Source: Burkholderiaceae bacterium (GTDB taxonomy: Bacteria; Pseudomonadota; Gammaproteobacteria; Burkholderiales; Burkholderiaceae_D). Taken from it: a stretch of DNA of 34,520 nt. A model generated the notes under the pieces. The model was not told the DNA's origin and made no database searches. It saw only the letters and a program-made list of their open reading frames with translations. Location of the stretch: the NCBI GenBank assembly GCA_019751755.1, contig JAIENA010000346.1:1-34520 (forward strand), in the 5' to 3' direction. Every line of letters starts with the position of its first letter. Positions within the stretch are counted from its first letter, which is position 1. Below, piece after piece: positions 1-8,328 of the stretch. Position numbers and translations under genes: made by a program.

Positions 1-26
1 ATGCAGATGGTCGCGCGGCGCATCAT
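1..26 (-). CDS. Start of the next transfer gene (possibly traN), cut by the window edge
   Basis: On the minus strand the trbC stop codon TGA (28-26) shares its last base with an ATG (26-24), which is followed by an open frame reading MMRRATIC up to the window edge. The stop-start overlap matches the coupling seen through this operon. In F-like operons the gene after trbC is usually traN, the outer-membrane mating-pair stabilisation protein, but only eight codons are visible, so the identity rests on gene order alone. A second ATG lies directly behind the first. Confidence 0.4.
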
Positions 27-652
27 CAGGGTTCCAGCAACGCGCGCAGCCGGGCGGCATCGGCGCGAAAGTGCGGCGCGTTGCGTTCCACGTGCGCCAG
101 CGCATGGGCCAGCGACACATCGCCGGCAACCGAGACGAAACTGCCGGCCGAGGCACAGCGCGCCTGCTGGCAGCCGCGCGCCGCCCCGTCATCACGCGCC
201 AGCACCACCATTGGCACCTGCTCGACGCCAAAGCGCGCAAACGCCGGCGGATCGATCTGGATCGCGCCCCCGCGCCCGCCTGTGAGCTGCGTGACGCGCG
301 CGGCGGTCTTGACCAATGAGCCCGCCTCCAGGCCGCGCAGCACCAGCACCGCGCCAGCGCGCGTGCCGTCGGCGATCAGGCGGCGCACGGCGCCCTCCGG
401 CATCGCCAGGCTGATGAACACCAGCAGGCGCGGACTTGCCGCCGGCGGCACGACGCCAACACCGGCGGCATCAAAGCCGCGCGCCACGTGCGCCAGGTCG
501 ACGCCGGGGCTGGACAATGGCTGAGGCAACCGGTCGATCCGGGGCGCCGTGACCGGTTCGGCGGCACCGGCCATGCCCGTCATCGCCAGCCACAGCAGCC
601 ATCCCGGCCAGCACCGGCGCTTGAGGAAGAACAGGGTTCTAGTAGCCGACAC
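26..652 (-). CDS. trbC: TrbC-like F-type pilus assembly protein
   Basis: This is a 208-aa periplasmic protein of the TrbC_Ftype family, which is needed for F-pilus assembly and works with TraW. I chose a GTG start at 652: AAGGGG lies seven bases upstream, and the start overlaps the end of traU. The longer frame has no better start. Residues 12-30 form a signal peptide or membrane anchor ending AGAA. The core (about 74-185) has the thioredoxin-like pattern of the family: LLVFISLAMPEGAVRRL, then GAVLVLRGL, then the segment FGVEQVPMVVLA. A C161-C166 pair near the end could form a disulfide, which would fit the dsbC gene upstream. It is the last complete gene of the operon in the window. Confidence 0.85.
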   Translation of the reverse strand: MSATRTLFFLKRRCWPGWLLWLAMTGMAGAAEPVTAPRIDRLPQPLSSPGVDLAHVARGFDAAGVGVVPPAASPRLLVFISLAMPEGAVRRLIADGTRAGAVLVLRGLEAGSLVKTAARVTQLTGGRGGAIQIDPPAFARFGVEQVPMVVLARDDGAARGCQQARCASAGSFVSVAGDVSLAHALAHVERNAPHFRADAARLRALLEP

Positions 653-1673
653 AGCAATTCCCCTTGCGGAACAACATGAACGCGAAGTCTTCGCCACGCA
701 CCGGATACTCCTTGCCGGCGCCCCATAACACCGTGCTGCGCCCGAACGGCTGGCAGCAGCGGCCCGCGTCCTTGGCGGTGGCCGCGATCGGATAGGTCAA
801 CTGGCTCTTGTAGGCGCGCTTGTCCATCACCGGCAGGAAGTACGGGCCGCACAGCCCGGGCGTGCCATGCCGTCCCCAGGCCAGCAGTTCGCGGTGCAGC
901 TTGGCGGTCAGCCGCTGGGCCAGCAACTCGGCCGTCCGCACGCCCCCCAGGTGATACGGCACGTGGCCATCGAGCGGATGGATCGCGCCCTGGCAACCGG
1001 CGCACCAAAACAGCTCCGGCCGGGGAAAACCGGTGGTGGCGGCGACACAATCGGCGGCGCAGGCCGCCTGCGCGACGGGATTGGCGAACAGGGTCGCCTC
1101 GGGGTTGAGGATCAGCGTGAGCTCGTCGTCGTTCCAGAGCGGATCGACCTCGGTCAGGTAGGCCAAATCAAAAGCGCCCTTCTCCATGCAAGGAAAGTCC
1201 GCCACCACGCCCAGCCAGTACAGCACCGGGTTGGCATAGAAGTGGGCCTGATAAAAACTGTTCTGGTCGCCGCCGGCGTCGACCGCACGCCCGGCGTCCG
1301 GGGCGGCGATGCCGGGATTGAGGTCAAGGCCGCCCAGCGACACCAGGCAGAATGCCCGCCGCACCACCTCGACGTGGCGCACCGGCTCCCAAAAGCCGAT
1401 CGACAGGCCCACGGTCGGATTGACGCCGCATGAACACAGCGGCGAACCCGGATTCGGGATATCCTCCTGTCCGCCGATCGACGCCAGGGACAGGCCGCCA
1501 AGGGAGATCGGCATGATGCAGCTCCAGCAGATATCGGTGATCGGATTGGGAAAGCGTCCGGTGCAGGTGCTGGCGGCCATCGCGCAAGGGCACGCCAGGA
1601 GCGCGGCCAGCGCGCACGCGCAGGCCAGGCGCCCACGCCTGCGCACGGACCGGGTCAATTGCGCCATGTTCAT
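639..1673 (-). CDS. traU: TraU, conjugal transfer pilus assembly protein
   Basis: This 344-aa exported protein belongs to the TraU family, periplasmic proteins needed for DNA transfer more than for pilus growth. The first 34 residues are a cleavable signal (arginine-rich start, alanine/leucine core, CAMAAS). The mature protein opens with CTGRFPNPITDICWSCIMPI, the family hallmark, and is very rich in cysteine, with further pairs such as CAADC and CAGC. It therefore probably depends on the DsbC-like isomerase encoded in the same operon. The length fits the family (about 330 aa). The start ATG overlaps the traW stop as ATGA (1670-1673). A second in-frame ATG two codons later is possible. Confidence 0.95.
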   Translation of the reverse strand: MNMAQLTRSVRRRGRLACACALAALLACPCAMAASTCTGRFPNPITDICWSCIMPISLGGLSLASIGGQEDIPNPGSPLCSCGVNPTVGLSIGFWEPVRHVEVVRRAFCLVSLGGLDLNPGIAAPDAGRAVDAGGDQNSFYQAHFYANPVLYWLGVVADFPCMEKGAFDLAYLTEVDPLWNDDELTLILNPEATLFANPVAQAACAADCVAATTGFPRPELFWCAGCQGAIHPLDGHVPYHLGGVRTAELLAQRLTAKLHRELLAWGRHGTPGLCGPYFLPVMDKRAYKSQLTYPIAATAKDAGRCCQPFGRSTVLWGAGKEYPVRGEDFAFMLFRKGNCCVGY

Positions 1674-2332
1674 CGTGCCGCCTCCCCGGAAGATGTGGTG
1701 GCAGGCGGCACCAATTCATCAATACGCAGCATCCTGCCCTCCTGCGACACCAGCGCCGGCACGTGGCGGATCGCCAGGCGCCGCGTCAGCGTGCCATGCT
1801 GGTCGTAATAGACCGGCATGCGCCAGCGGCGCATCAGGTCGAGGTAAGACCCGCCCGTCAGCACGGGCTTGACCGCCCCCGCATACCGACCGATCAACTG
1901 CCATGCCAGCGCGACCTGGCGCGCGTCGCGCGCGTCGAAAAAGAGCAGACGGCGCGACAGGGACACGATGTCGAGCGGATTGGCGCGCGTCCCGGCCGGG
2001 AACAGCAGCCGGCCCGACGCGTCCAGGATGTTGCGGTCCAGCGCATAGGATGGGTCGTAACGGTAGGCGCGCGCCGTGTGCGCCACCGGCAACGGCAGCG
2101 GCGCCGGCTGCAGCACCGCCATGCGGCCGCGTTCGATCGCCTGACTGCGCAGCCGCGCCAGTTCGCCACTGGCCTCGCGCGCGCGCAAGCGCCGCTCGAT
2201 CATGGCCAGGAAATCCTCCTCCGCGATGCGGTAGAGCGGCCCGATCACGCCCAGCGAGTCGGCGCGTGCGCACGGCACCGCCGCCAGCGCCAGGCAGGCC
2301 ACCAGTCTCCGTATTGGTCGCGCGATCATCAT
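1670..2332 (-). CDS. traW: TraW, pilus assembly protein
   Basis: This 220-aa periplasmic protein of the TraW family is needed for pilus assembly together with TrbC and TraU. An N-terminal signal peptide of about 24 residues ends ARAD. It is followed by the typical opening LGVIGPLYRIAEEDFL, then a charged helix (about 45-70), and a C-terminal half with NILDASGRLLFPAGTRANPLD and the motif LLFFDARD, both characteristic of the family. The Shine-Dalgarno AGGAG overlaps the stop of the S26 peptidase gene, with only six bases between the genes. ATG codons at 2332 and 2329 are both usable. The 3' end overlaps traU by ATGA. Confidence 0.95.
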   Translation of the reverse strand: MMIARPIRRLVACLALAAVPCARADSLGVIGPLYRIAEEDFLAMIERRLRAREASGELARLRSQAIERGRMAVLQPAPLPLPVAHTARAYRYDPSYALDRNILDASGRLLFPAGTRANPLDIVSLSRRLLFFDARDARQVALAWQLIGRYAGAVKPVLTGGSYLDLMRRWRMPVYYDQHGTLTRRLAIRHVPALVSQEGRMLRIDELVPPATTSSGEAAR

Positions 2333-2338
2333 CGGCTC

Positions 2339-2872
2339 CTAAAAGAGTGGCCGCACCACGGCCAGCACGTCGCGCCGCGCCACCAGCCCGCACAGGCGGT
2401 AGCGCGAATCGAAGCTGTCCGCCCCGGCGCCCTGCATGTACAGGTAACCTGCCGGAATCACGGTGGCGGCAATCGGCTCGAGCGCCAGCCGCGACACGGC
2501 GGCGTACCGTTTGGCGAACCCGGCGTCGGCGCCGTTGACGAACACCCGGCGCTCGTTCACCGTCACCCGGTCGCCCGCCACCCCGGCCACCCGCTTGAAA
2601 AACGGTTGGCCGCGCAGGCCCGGAAAGTGCCGCACCGCATCGCCCCGGAACGCAAAGATCACGTAGTCGCCGCGCGCGGCGCCATGCGCGCCATAGTCCA
2701 CGACGGCCACCCAATACGGCAGGCTGGGCGTGACGTTAAAGAGGATCGGCAGCCGTGGCGTGGGGTCGACCAGCAGACGGGTCAAGGCCAGCAGCCAGAC
2801 CAGCGCCAGCAACGCATAGCACGGCCAGTCGCGCCGCATCGCGCGCAGATGGCGCATCAGCGTGGTCTTCAT
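2339..2872 (-). CDS. traF: S26-family signal peptidase (TraF/TrhF type)
   Basis: This is a 177-aa inner-membrane serine peptidase. One membrane segment (about 17-34) is followed by the catalytic serine S50 in NVTPSLPYWV and the catalytic lysine K93 in PFFKRVAGVAGD. A third conserved box, GYLYMQGAGADSFDSRY (142-158), matches the S26C/TraF box with its SxDSR motif. In related IncH, IncP and SXT systems such enzymes mature or cyclise the pilin, so the TraA-like pilin at 11.4-11.7 kb is the likely substrate (inference). GGAG eight bases before ATG 2872 sets the start. The TnpB element ends just upstream of this site and leaves it intact, but it separates the gene from trbI. Confidence 0.9.
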   Translation of the reverse strand: MKTTLMRHLRAMRRDWPCYALLALVWLLALTRLLVDPTPRLPILFNVTPSLPYWVAVVDYGAHGAARGDYVIFAFRGDAVRHFPGLRGQPFFKRVAGVAGDRVTVNERRVFVNGADAGFAKRYAAVSRLALEPIAATVIPAGYLYMQGAGADSFDSRYRLCGLVARRDVLAVVRPLF

Positions 2873-2939
2873 CAGATTTGCTCCGAGAAACCCCGTCCTT
2901 CAGGGCCGGGAGTGAAAGGAGCCGACTGCGAAGCAGTCG

Positions 2940-2976
2940 TTGCCTTTCCGTTGAAAGGGCTGTATATAATTACAGT
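2940..2976 (+). promoter_or_regulatory. Candidate tnpB promoter giving a leaderless message
   Basis: A perfect TATAAT box lies at 2965-2970, only six bases before the tnpB ATG at 2977. Transcription would therefore begin at or next to the start codon, so the message would be leaderless. No Shine-Dalgarno is seen. A weak -35 (TTGCCT, 2940-2945) sits at a long 19-base spacing. Confidence 0.45.
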
Positions 2977-4026
2977 ATGATTGGGGTCTATCGCTACCGC
3001 GTGAAGTCGTTGACCGGGCTGCTGAATAAGCAGAGCCGCGCATGCAACTTCGTCTGGAACTTTTGCAATGACCGACAAAAAGATGCACTGCGCTTCGGTC
3101 GTCCGTGGCTTACCGGGTTCGATCTGAATAAGCTCACGCAGGGCAGCAGCAAGGAACTCGGCCTGCACTCGGGAACGATCAATGCCGTGTGTGAGCAATA
3201 CGCCAAGTCGCGCTCGCAAAAGAAGCGCCCATTCTTGCGTTACCGGGGAAAAAAGAACCTCGGCTGGGTGCCTCTCAAAGGCCGCGAGTTGAAACGCGAG
3301 GGTGACGCCTTCCGCTTTGCCGGCAATACCTTCCGCGTATTCAACAGTCGGCCGCTGCCTGAGGGGAAAATCAAGGATGGTACGAACTTTTCCCGTGATG
3401 CGCGTGGCAACTGGTTCCTCAACATTGTGATCGACGTCGAAGTCGCAATTGAGACCCGGGAGCCGATGCGTAGCGTGGGCATCGACCTGGGCCTGAAAGA
3501 CTTCGCCACGCTGTCCACCGGCGAAAAGATCGAAGCGCGGCATATCTATCGCGGCATGGAACAGGCGTTGGCCACGGCGCAGCGGGCGCGTAAAAAGCGC
3601 CGGGTGCGTGCGATACACGCCAGGATCGCCTGCCGCCGGCAAGATTTTCACCATAAGCTGTCGCATCGCATCGTGCGCGATTTCGACTACATCGCGGTGG
3701 GCAATGTGAACGCCGCCGGACTGGCCAAAACCAGCATGGCCAAGTCCGTTCTTGATGCAGGCTGGTCGTCCTTCCGAAATATGCTCGCGTACAAGGCCGT
3801 TAAGCATGGCGCGTGGTTTGAGGAAGTGAACGAAAGTTTTACCTCCCAAACCTGTTCGAGTTGCGGCGCCCTGCCCGATTCGCGGCCGAAAGGTATCGCA
3901 GGTCTTGGAATAAGAGAGTGGCAATGCAGTGATTGTGGTTGCGTACATGATCGTGATACCAATGCTGCGTTAAACATTCTCCGTCGCGGACGTGCGACGC
4001 TGGCTGCAGGAATCCCCGTCCTTTAG
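2977..4026 (+). CDS. tnpB: TnpB, RNA-guided DNA endonuclease of an IS1341-like element
   Basis: This 349-aa protein is close to the usual TnpB size. The N-terminal part (MIGVYRYRVK, then a helical segment with NFVWNFCNDRQ) is the wedge/REC-like region. The RuvC domain shows D170 in GIDLGLKDFAT and the last aspartate in HDRDTNAALNIL (D325/D327). A zinc finger is formed by C293, C296, C317 and C320. The usual RuvC-II glutamate, in an EDL-type motif, is replaced by VGNVN (G242). E282, E283 or E286 in FEEVNESFTSQ may take its place, as proposed for TnpBs with a rearranged catalytic site. ATG 2977 was chosen because the frame upstream runs through the left-end hairpins. The product may still cut DNA and favour element retention. 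Confidence 0.93.
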   Translation: MIGVYRYRVKSLTGLLNKQSRACNFVWNFCNDRQKDALRFGRPWLTGFDLNKLTQGSSKELGLHSGTINAVCEQYAKSRSQKKRPFLRYRGKKNLGWVPLKGRELKREGDAFRFAGNTFRVFNSRPLPEGKIKDGTNFSRDARGNWFLNIVIDVEVAIETREPMRSVGIDLGLKDFATLSTGEKIEARHIYRGMEQALATAQRARKKRRVRAIHARIACRRQDFHHKLSHRIVRDFDYIAVGNVNAAGLAKTSMAKSVLDAGWSSFRNMLAYKAVKHGAWFEEVNESFTSQTCSSCGALPDSRPKGIAGLGIREWQCSDCGCVHDRDTNAALNILRRGRATLAAGIPVL

Positions 4027-4039
4027 GGCGGGGAGGACG

Positions 4040-4393
4040 TCAAGGCCGCACCCGTTGCCGCAACAGCGGCGTCAAGTCCCGCACGCCATCGGGCAGCGCC
4101 GCGATGGCGGAACGGTCGACCACCAGGCAAGCGCAGTCGCGTTGCAATTCGGCCAGGCGGGCGGGATAGCTGGCGACGAAACCACGCGCCGCCGCCAGCG
4201 CCTTGTCGCGCGCCACCGCGTCGGCGCTATTTGACACTGCCTGGACATGGCGCGCCTGTTCCTCGCGGAACACCAGCCAGGCATCGACCACTCCGACCAC
4301 CGGCATGGGCCGGACCACCCAGTGGTGGTAGGCCCCCAGCGCGGCGGCGTTGATCAAGAGGGCGGCCGCGATCCCGGCCAGTAACGGTCTCAT
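4040..4393 (-). CDS. trbI: TrbI-like F-type conjugation protein
   Basis: This 117-aa protein has one N-terminal membrane segment (about 5-22) and a periplasmic part, matching the TrbI_Ftype family, which influences pilus extension and retraction. The central FREEQARHVQAVSN and the C-terminal RDLTPLLRQRVRP fit the family. The ATG overlaps the traC stop by ATGA (4390-4393). The reading frame closes with TGA at 4042-4040, exactly where the TnpB element begins. The C-terminus has normal family length, so the insertion seems not to have truncated the protein, although the last codons could have been altered. Confidence 0.85.
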   Translation of the reverse strand: MRPLLAGIAAALLINAAALGAYHHWVVRPMPVVGVVDAWLVFREEQARHVQAVSNSADAVARDKALAAARGFVASYPARLAELQRDCACLVVDRSAIAALPDGVRDLTPLLRQRVRP

Positions 4394-6951
4394 GCTTGCC
4401 TCCGGTCCGCCAGCACGCGGTTGATCGCCTCGTCGATGCTGTAGCCCTGCGCGCGCAGCGCATCGATCGGCTTGTTGTCCTCCAGCTTGTTGGAGAACAA
4501 CAGGTGGGTGGCGGGGTCCAGCACCAGGCGCACCACGCCCTCGCCCACCGGCGAGGACACGTACATCTCGGCATAGGCGCCGGCTTCGGTGCGCAGGGAG
4601 TTGAGCAGGCGCTTCTTGCTCTCGTCCATCAAGAGCCGCCCTTTGCGGCCCAGCAATTCGATCGACTCGGCTTTCTGGCGCAGCAGGAACATCCAGTCCG
4701 AGCAGTTGAACGCCGCCTCCATCTGCGCCGAACCGTAGTAATCATCGGCGCCCTGGGTCGCGGTCACCAATGAACCGCCATACTTCCGGGCCCGGCGCGC
4801 CGCCTCCTCGACCACCGCCGCCTTGACCGGATCGTCGCTGCCGATCTCGCCCAACTGCTGCTTGAGTTCGTCCATGATCAGCAACTTGCGCCGGTTGCGC
4901 GTCAAATACATCTCAGCCGTGATCTGGTACATCAACAAGATGTTGACCACCGCGTGGAGGTCGGGCCGGCGCTTGAGCTCCTCGTTTTCCAGCACGATCA
5001 GGTCGTTGGAAAAATCGACGTTGTTGCGCCCCTCAAAAAAGCGCGCATACTGGCCGTCCTTCGAATAGGGATTGAGCATGATGGCCAGGTCGCGGATGCG
5101 CTGGTCGTTTTGCACGCCCAGGTCCGGAATCGAGCCGCTCTTGAAGGCGTCGCGCATGGCCGTCATCGTCATGTCGCGGCCGTACTGTTGCCATAGCCGC
5201 AGCAATATCGCCGAAATCGCCTTGTACTGCACTTCCTCCAACTGGCTTTTCATCGAACACATCTTGGCGATCGCGGGCACCAGCATGTCCATGTCCTCGC
5301 AGATGTCGTTGATCACCGAGAACGGGTTGATGTTGATGGTGCTGCGCGCGTCAAATTCGATGTAAGCGCCATTGGCCTTGCGGCACAGCTTTTCGAAGGA
5401 ACGCCCCAGGTCCATCATCCACACTTTCGCCCCCACCGAGCGGTAGGACCACGCCAACTCGTTGAGCCAGACCGACTTGCCCGACCCCGGCGCGCCCACC
5501 ACCGCGCCGTTGTAGTTGCCCAGGTCGTTGTCAAACAGGTCGAGCATCGTGACCTGGCCGCGCCGCCCGGACAACACCAGGGCCGGCGTGCTGGTGCCGC
5601 GCCACTCCGCGATCAGGGGTGCCAGGTGGATCGCGTTGGCGTCGGTCTTGCGCGTCACCCGGCGCATCTTGCGCAGGTCGTCGTGGAAGGTGGGCGAGAG
5701 CGTCATCGGCAGGCTGGCCTGCAACGCCTGGCGCTGCTTGAAAATGTCGGTATTGAGCTCGAAGCCGCGCGCACGCCAGATCGCGCGCGCGGTCTCGACC
5801 GCTTGCGGGCCGCGCTCCTTCGCGCAAAAAATGCCCAATTGGTGGTACATCGACACCAACCGGCCGCCGGCGTCGGCGGCGCTGGCGGCGGCCTCCCAGT
5901 CTTGCCGCTTTTGCTCCACATCCGGCATCACGTCGGCCAGCTTGCTGGCCGCGTTCTGGTTGGCGCGGAAATGGTTGGCGGCGACCGCGCCGCGCGTGTC
6001 GGCATGGTCGAGGATGTGCACGCCCATGGTCAGCAGGAACGGCGCGCTGTACTGCAGCGGCGGCTGCATCAGGTCGCCGATCAGGCTGCCCATCTGGGAC
6101 AAATGAAAATGCTTCGGGAACGACTTGATGGACAAGAAGTGGGCGGCCAGCGGCGCGCCGCCGGACAACTTGGAGAACAGCAAGCGGTCCGGCGTCTGGT
6201 CCTGGATGGTGTCGATATCGACGATCTGGTCGCGCACCTCGCGGCCCTCGTCGTAGTGCAGCGGCGCCAAGTCGGTGCGCGTCATCCGGTCCGGGTTGGT
6301 GAACTGGGCGCACCAGTTGATCAGACCATCGGCATCGCAGCGCTTGTTCGGCAGCGACGCCGAGGCCAGCGTGACGGCCATCGAATCACGCAACGCGCAC
6401 AGCAGGCCAAGCCGTTCCTCATCCCCGCCCCTGCCGGGCAAGGTGACCGATACCAGCAGCCGGAAGTCGCGCAGCGTGAAATGGTGGGCGGCCGCCAGCG
6501 AACGCTGGGTTCCGGCCAGCAGGTGCTCGACCCGCTGGCGCGCCAGCACCCGGTACAGGTTGCGGTTGCGCGTCGGGCGGCCATAGGCGCTGCCCTTCTC
6601 GTACTGGTCGGCGTCCTCCATGCGCAAGTTGGCGTAGTCGCGCAAGAGATCGCGCACGTGGGGCGCGCCGAATAAATGAAACTGGATCCCGGTGCCCGCC
6701 GGGCAATTGGTGTACAGGCTGGCCAGCACCTCGACCATGCGGTCATCCGCGCCGCATTGCGGCAACACCTCCAACACGAAGCCGATGCAGCCGTTGCGGT
6801 TGATAAACAACTGCTCATCCGGAACATAGGCGCTGTAGGGCAGCCAGGACGCGAACTGCTCGGCCGGCGCATCGTCCGGTGAACGCAGTCCCAGCCAGTC
6901 CAGGATATGGCGCGGGCCGCGCCAGCTTTCCTCGCTTGCGATATCAGGCAT
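4390..6951 (-). CDS. traC: TraC, type IV secretion ATPase (VirB4 family)
   Basis: This 853-aa cytoplasmic ATPase powers pilus assembly at the inner-membrane complex and is close to the F TraC length. The N-terminal third is the TraC_F domain (SWLPYSAYVPDEQLFINRNG near 35-54). The Walker A is GAPGSGKS at 486-493, with a following MMDLGRSFEKL strand. The Walker B is KLLIMDELKQ at about 689-698. A later VTATQGADDYYGS matches the motif beyond Walker B in VirB4 proteins. ATG 6951 is preceded by AAGGAG at good spacing. The frame runs further upstream into traV and that extension was rejected. traV ends 17 bases before, and trbI overlaps the end by ATGA. Confidence 0.97.
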   Translation of the reverse strand: MPDIASEESWRGPRHILDWLGLRSPDDAPAEQFASWLPYSAYVPDEQLFINRNGCIGFVLEVLPQCGADDRMVEVLASLYTNCPAGTGIQFHLFGAPHVRDLLRDYANLRMEDADQYEKGSAYGRPTRNRNLYRVLARQRVEHLLAGTQRSLAAAHHFTLRDFRLLVSVTLPGRGGDEERLGLLCALRDSMAVTLASASLPNKRCDADGLINWCAQFTNPDRMTRTDLAPLHYDEGREVRDQIVDIDTIQDQTPDRLLFSKLSGGAPLAAHFLSIKSFPKHFHLSQMGSLIGDLMQPPLQYSAPFLLTMGVHILDHADTRGAVAANHFRANQNAASKLADVMPDVEQKRQDWEAAASAADAGGRLVSMYHQLGIFCAKERGPQAVETARAIWRARGFELNTDIFKQRQALQASLPMTLSPTFHDDLRKMRRVTRKTDANAIHLAPLIAEWRGTSTPALVLSGRRGQVTMLDLFDNDLGNYNGAVVGAPGSGKSVWLNELAWSYRSVGAKVWMMDLGRSFEKLCRKANGAYIEFDARSTININPFSVINDICEDMDMLVPAIAKMCSMKSQLEEVQYKAISAILLRLWQQYGRDMTMTAMRDAFKSGSIPDLGVQNDQRIRDLAIMLNPYSKDGQYARFFEGRNNVDFSNDLIVLENEELKRRPDLHAVVNILLMYQITAEMYLTRNRRKLLIMDELKQQLGEIGSDDPVKAAVVEEAARRARKYGGSLVTATQGADDYYGSAQMEAAFNCSDWMFLLRQKAESIELLGRKGRLLMDESKKRLLNSLRTEAGAYAEMYVSSPVGEGVVRLVLDPATHLLFSNKLEDNKPIDALRAQGYSIDEAINRVLADRRQA

Positions 6952-6968
6952 GGTTGCTCCTTGATGCG

Positions 6969-7538
6969 TTATTGGCGCGGCGGTTCGATGGCCGGCGGCG
7001 CGGCCATGGCGCCATGGCCAGCGTCCGCCCCGTCCTTGATCAGATTGGTTCCCGGCGCTGCGGCGGTCGGGCCGGACGATGGCGAGGCCGGCGGACGCAA
7101 GGGGGCGTAGGCCTCCCGTTGGGCCGGCGACACATGCGCCAGCCGCCACTGCCCGTCATCGACCCGCACATACACGAAGGACTGGTCGACCAGGTCGCGG
7201 TCGCTGTCTTCCCACGCCTTGACCCACAGCCGCAGCACACGCACCGGCGAGCGCAACGCAACGGGGTCAAGCCCGGGGGCGATGGCCGTTGGTGGCGCGG
7301 GCGGGCTTGATCGCTCTCCGGCTGCCGCCGGACGCTTGCCATCGCCGGCGTCGGCCGGGCCGCGGTTGTGATAATTGGCCGTCACCGAGGTGCAATGCAC
7401 GCCTGGCGGCGCCTTGCAGCTGAACTTGGACGAGCCATCAAGGCCAGTCAGGTTGCCGCAGGCGGCAAGCAGCAGCACACCGGACAGGCAGAGCGATCGC
7501 GCCATGATGGCGGATTTAACGCTGTTTAACGGTTTCAT
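6969..7538 (-). CDS. traV: TraV, outer-membrane lipoprotein of the transfer channel
   Basis: This is a 189-aa lipoprotein. The signal peptide ends in the lipobox LAAC with the lipidated cysteine at residue 27. It is followed by [20 protein letters not shown] and a short HCTSV segment, the TraV hallmark with its two cysteines. TraV forms the outer-membrane core together with TraK and TraB. The middle and C-terminal parts are rich in proline and alanine, with a more conserved [20 protein letters not shown] near 115-135. ATG 7538 is preceded by GGGGAGG. It overlaps the end of dsbC by 23 bases, so translation is probably coupled. Confidence 0.93.
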   Translation of the reverse strand: MKPLNSVKSAIMARSLCLSGVLLLAACGNLTGLDGSSKFSCKAPPGVHCTSVTANYHNRGPADAGDGKRPAAAGERSSPPAPPTAIAPGLDPVALRSPVRVLRLWVKAWEDSDRDLVDQSFVYVRVDDGQWRLAHVSPAQREAYAPLRPPASPSSGPTAAAPGTNLIKDGADAGHGAMAAPPAIEPPRQ

Positions 7539-8328
7539 GAACCCTCCCCGCAATGCTCGTTGCTTGGATGTTGTTGGTCGTGGCCCGCACCAGCCAGGCT
7601 TCGATGTCCTCATGGCTCAACACCCCGGTTGCACGCCGTCCATCGGCAAACAACAGGGTTGGCGTGGCCTGCACGCCCAGCTTGGCGGCCAAACGCAGAT
7701 TGCGTTCCAGCGGATTGGCGCACGGCCCGGCGTCCTTCGCCACCGCGGTGGCGCCGCCCATGACCCGGGCATACGCCGCGCCCCGGTCTTGCGCACACCA
7801 GATCGACTCGGCCTGTTGCTTGCCCTGGAACGGCACCAGGAAATGCAGGACGGTGACGTCGGCCAGTTGACGCAAGGTCGCATCAAGTTGGCGGCAATAG
7901 CCGCAGGCCGGATCGGTGAACACCACCAACTTGCGCGAACCGTTGCCGCGCACCAAGGCAATCGCGTCGCCGGCGGGCAGTCCCGACAGGTCGACGGGGC
8001 CGGGCAGACGCTCTTGCGCCGCGCCGGCATCCATGGCGGCAGCGGCGACGCCGGCCTTGCGCGGCGCGGTCAGGTCCCGCATCGTCCGGGTATCAAACAG
8101 GTGGCCGAACACCAGGTAGCGCACATTGCCACGGCTGACATACGCGACGTTCCCGCCCATCCAGACCTCGTACAGCCCCGGCACCGGCGTGGCCAGCACC
8201 CGGTCGAACTGCGTGGCAGGGTGCGCGCTACGCAATTGCGCCAGCAGCGCGTCGTCCGTACGTCCCGCCAGCGCGGGCTGCGCCAGCACCAGAAAGAATA
8301 GCGGCGCCCAGTTAATCATCGACCGCAT
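7516..8328 (-). CDS. dsbC: DsbC-like periplasmic disulfide isomerase
   Basis: This 270-aa exported thioredoxin-fold protein has a signal peptide (1-21, ending PALAG). The N-terminal part (25-85) resembles the DsbC dimerisation domain ([24 protein letters not shown]). The active site is CGYC at 142-145 in [12 protein letters not shown], and the conserved cis-proline is P223 in QATPTLLF. A further pair, C178 and C203, corresponds to the structural cysteines of DsbC. In the transfer operon it probably folds cysteine-rich TraU, TraV and TraN-type proteins. The start overlaps the traB end. ATG 8319 is an alternative start, three codons in. Confidence 0.94.
   Translation of the reverse strand: MRSMINWAPLFFLVLAQPALAGRTDDALLAQLRSAHPATQFDRVLATPVPGLYEVWMGGNVAYVSRGNVRYLVFGHLFDTRTMRDLTAPRKAGVAAAAMDAGAAQERLPGPVDLSGLPAGDAIALVRGNGSRKLVVFTDPACGYCRQLDATLRQLADVTVLHFLVPFQGKQQAESIWCAQDRGAAYARVMGGATAVAKDAGPCANPLERNLRLAAKLGVQATPTLLFADGRRATGVLSHEDIEAWLVRATTNNIQATSIAGRVHETVKQR

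Larger units (their letters stand above)
2887..4039 (+). mobile_element. Solo TnpB element, IS200/IS605 superfamily (IS1341-like), no tnpA
   Basis: A single tnpB gene is framed by two related hairpin-forming ends. CCCCGTCCTTCAGGGCCGGG lies at 2891-2910 and CCCCGTCCTTTAGGGCGGGG at 4014-4033, in the same orientation and with 18 of 20 bases identical. A second left-end hairpin, GACTGC-GAA-GCAGTC, lies at 2924-2938. The right hairpin overlaps the tnpB stop codon, the usual place for the 3' part of a guide (omega) RNA. No transposase tnpA is present, so movement would need help in trans. Exact ends are uncertain by a few bases. Insertion is between trbI (stop at 4040) and the S26 gene, against the direction of the operon. 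Confidence 0.8.

Noticed and set aside
2755..2976. N-terminal extension of tnpB
   Set aside because: It would begin inside the S26 gene and read through the left-end hairpins of the element. The TnpB family start fits ATG 2977.
1763..2980. Plus-strand open frame (405 codons) opposite traW and the S26 gene
   Set aside because: Shadow frame in GC-rich sequence; both minus-strand genes have clear family matches and start signals.
2872..3948. Minus-strand open frame (358 codons) opposite tnpB, ending near the S26 start
   Set aside because: The plus-strand TnpB has unmistakable RuvC and zinc motifs; the antisense product has none.
4040..4060. Truncation of trbI by the TnpB element
   Set aside because: The frame closes with a natural-looking C-terminus (LLRQRVRP) at normal family length. 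The element starts right after the stop.
5626..6675. Plus-strand open frame (349 codons) inside traC
   Set aside because: Shadow of traC with biased Arg/Val/Gln composition and no motif.
6952..7149. 66-residue N-terminal extension of traC
   Set aside because: It overlaps traV out of frame and lacks a ribosome-binding site, whereas ATG 6951 has AAGGAG.
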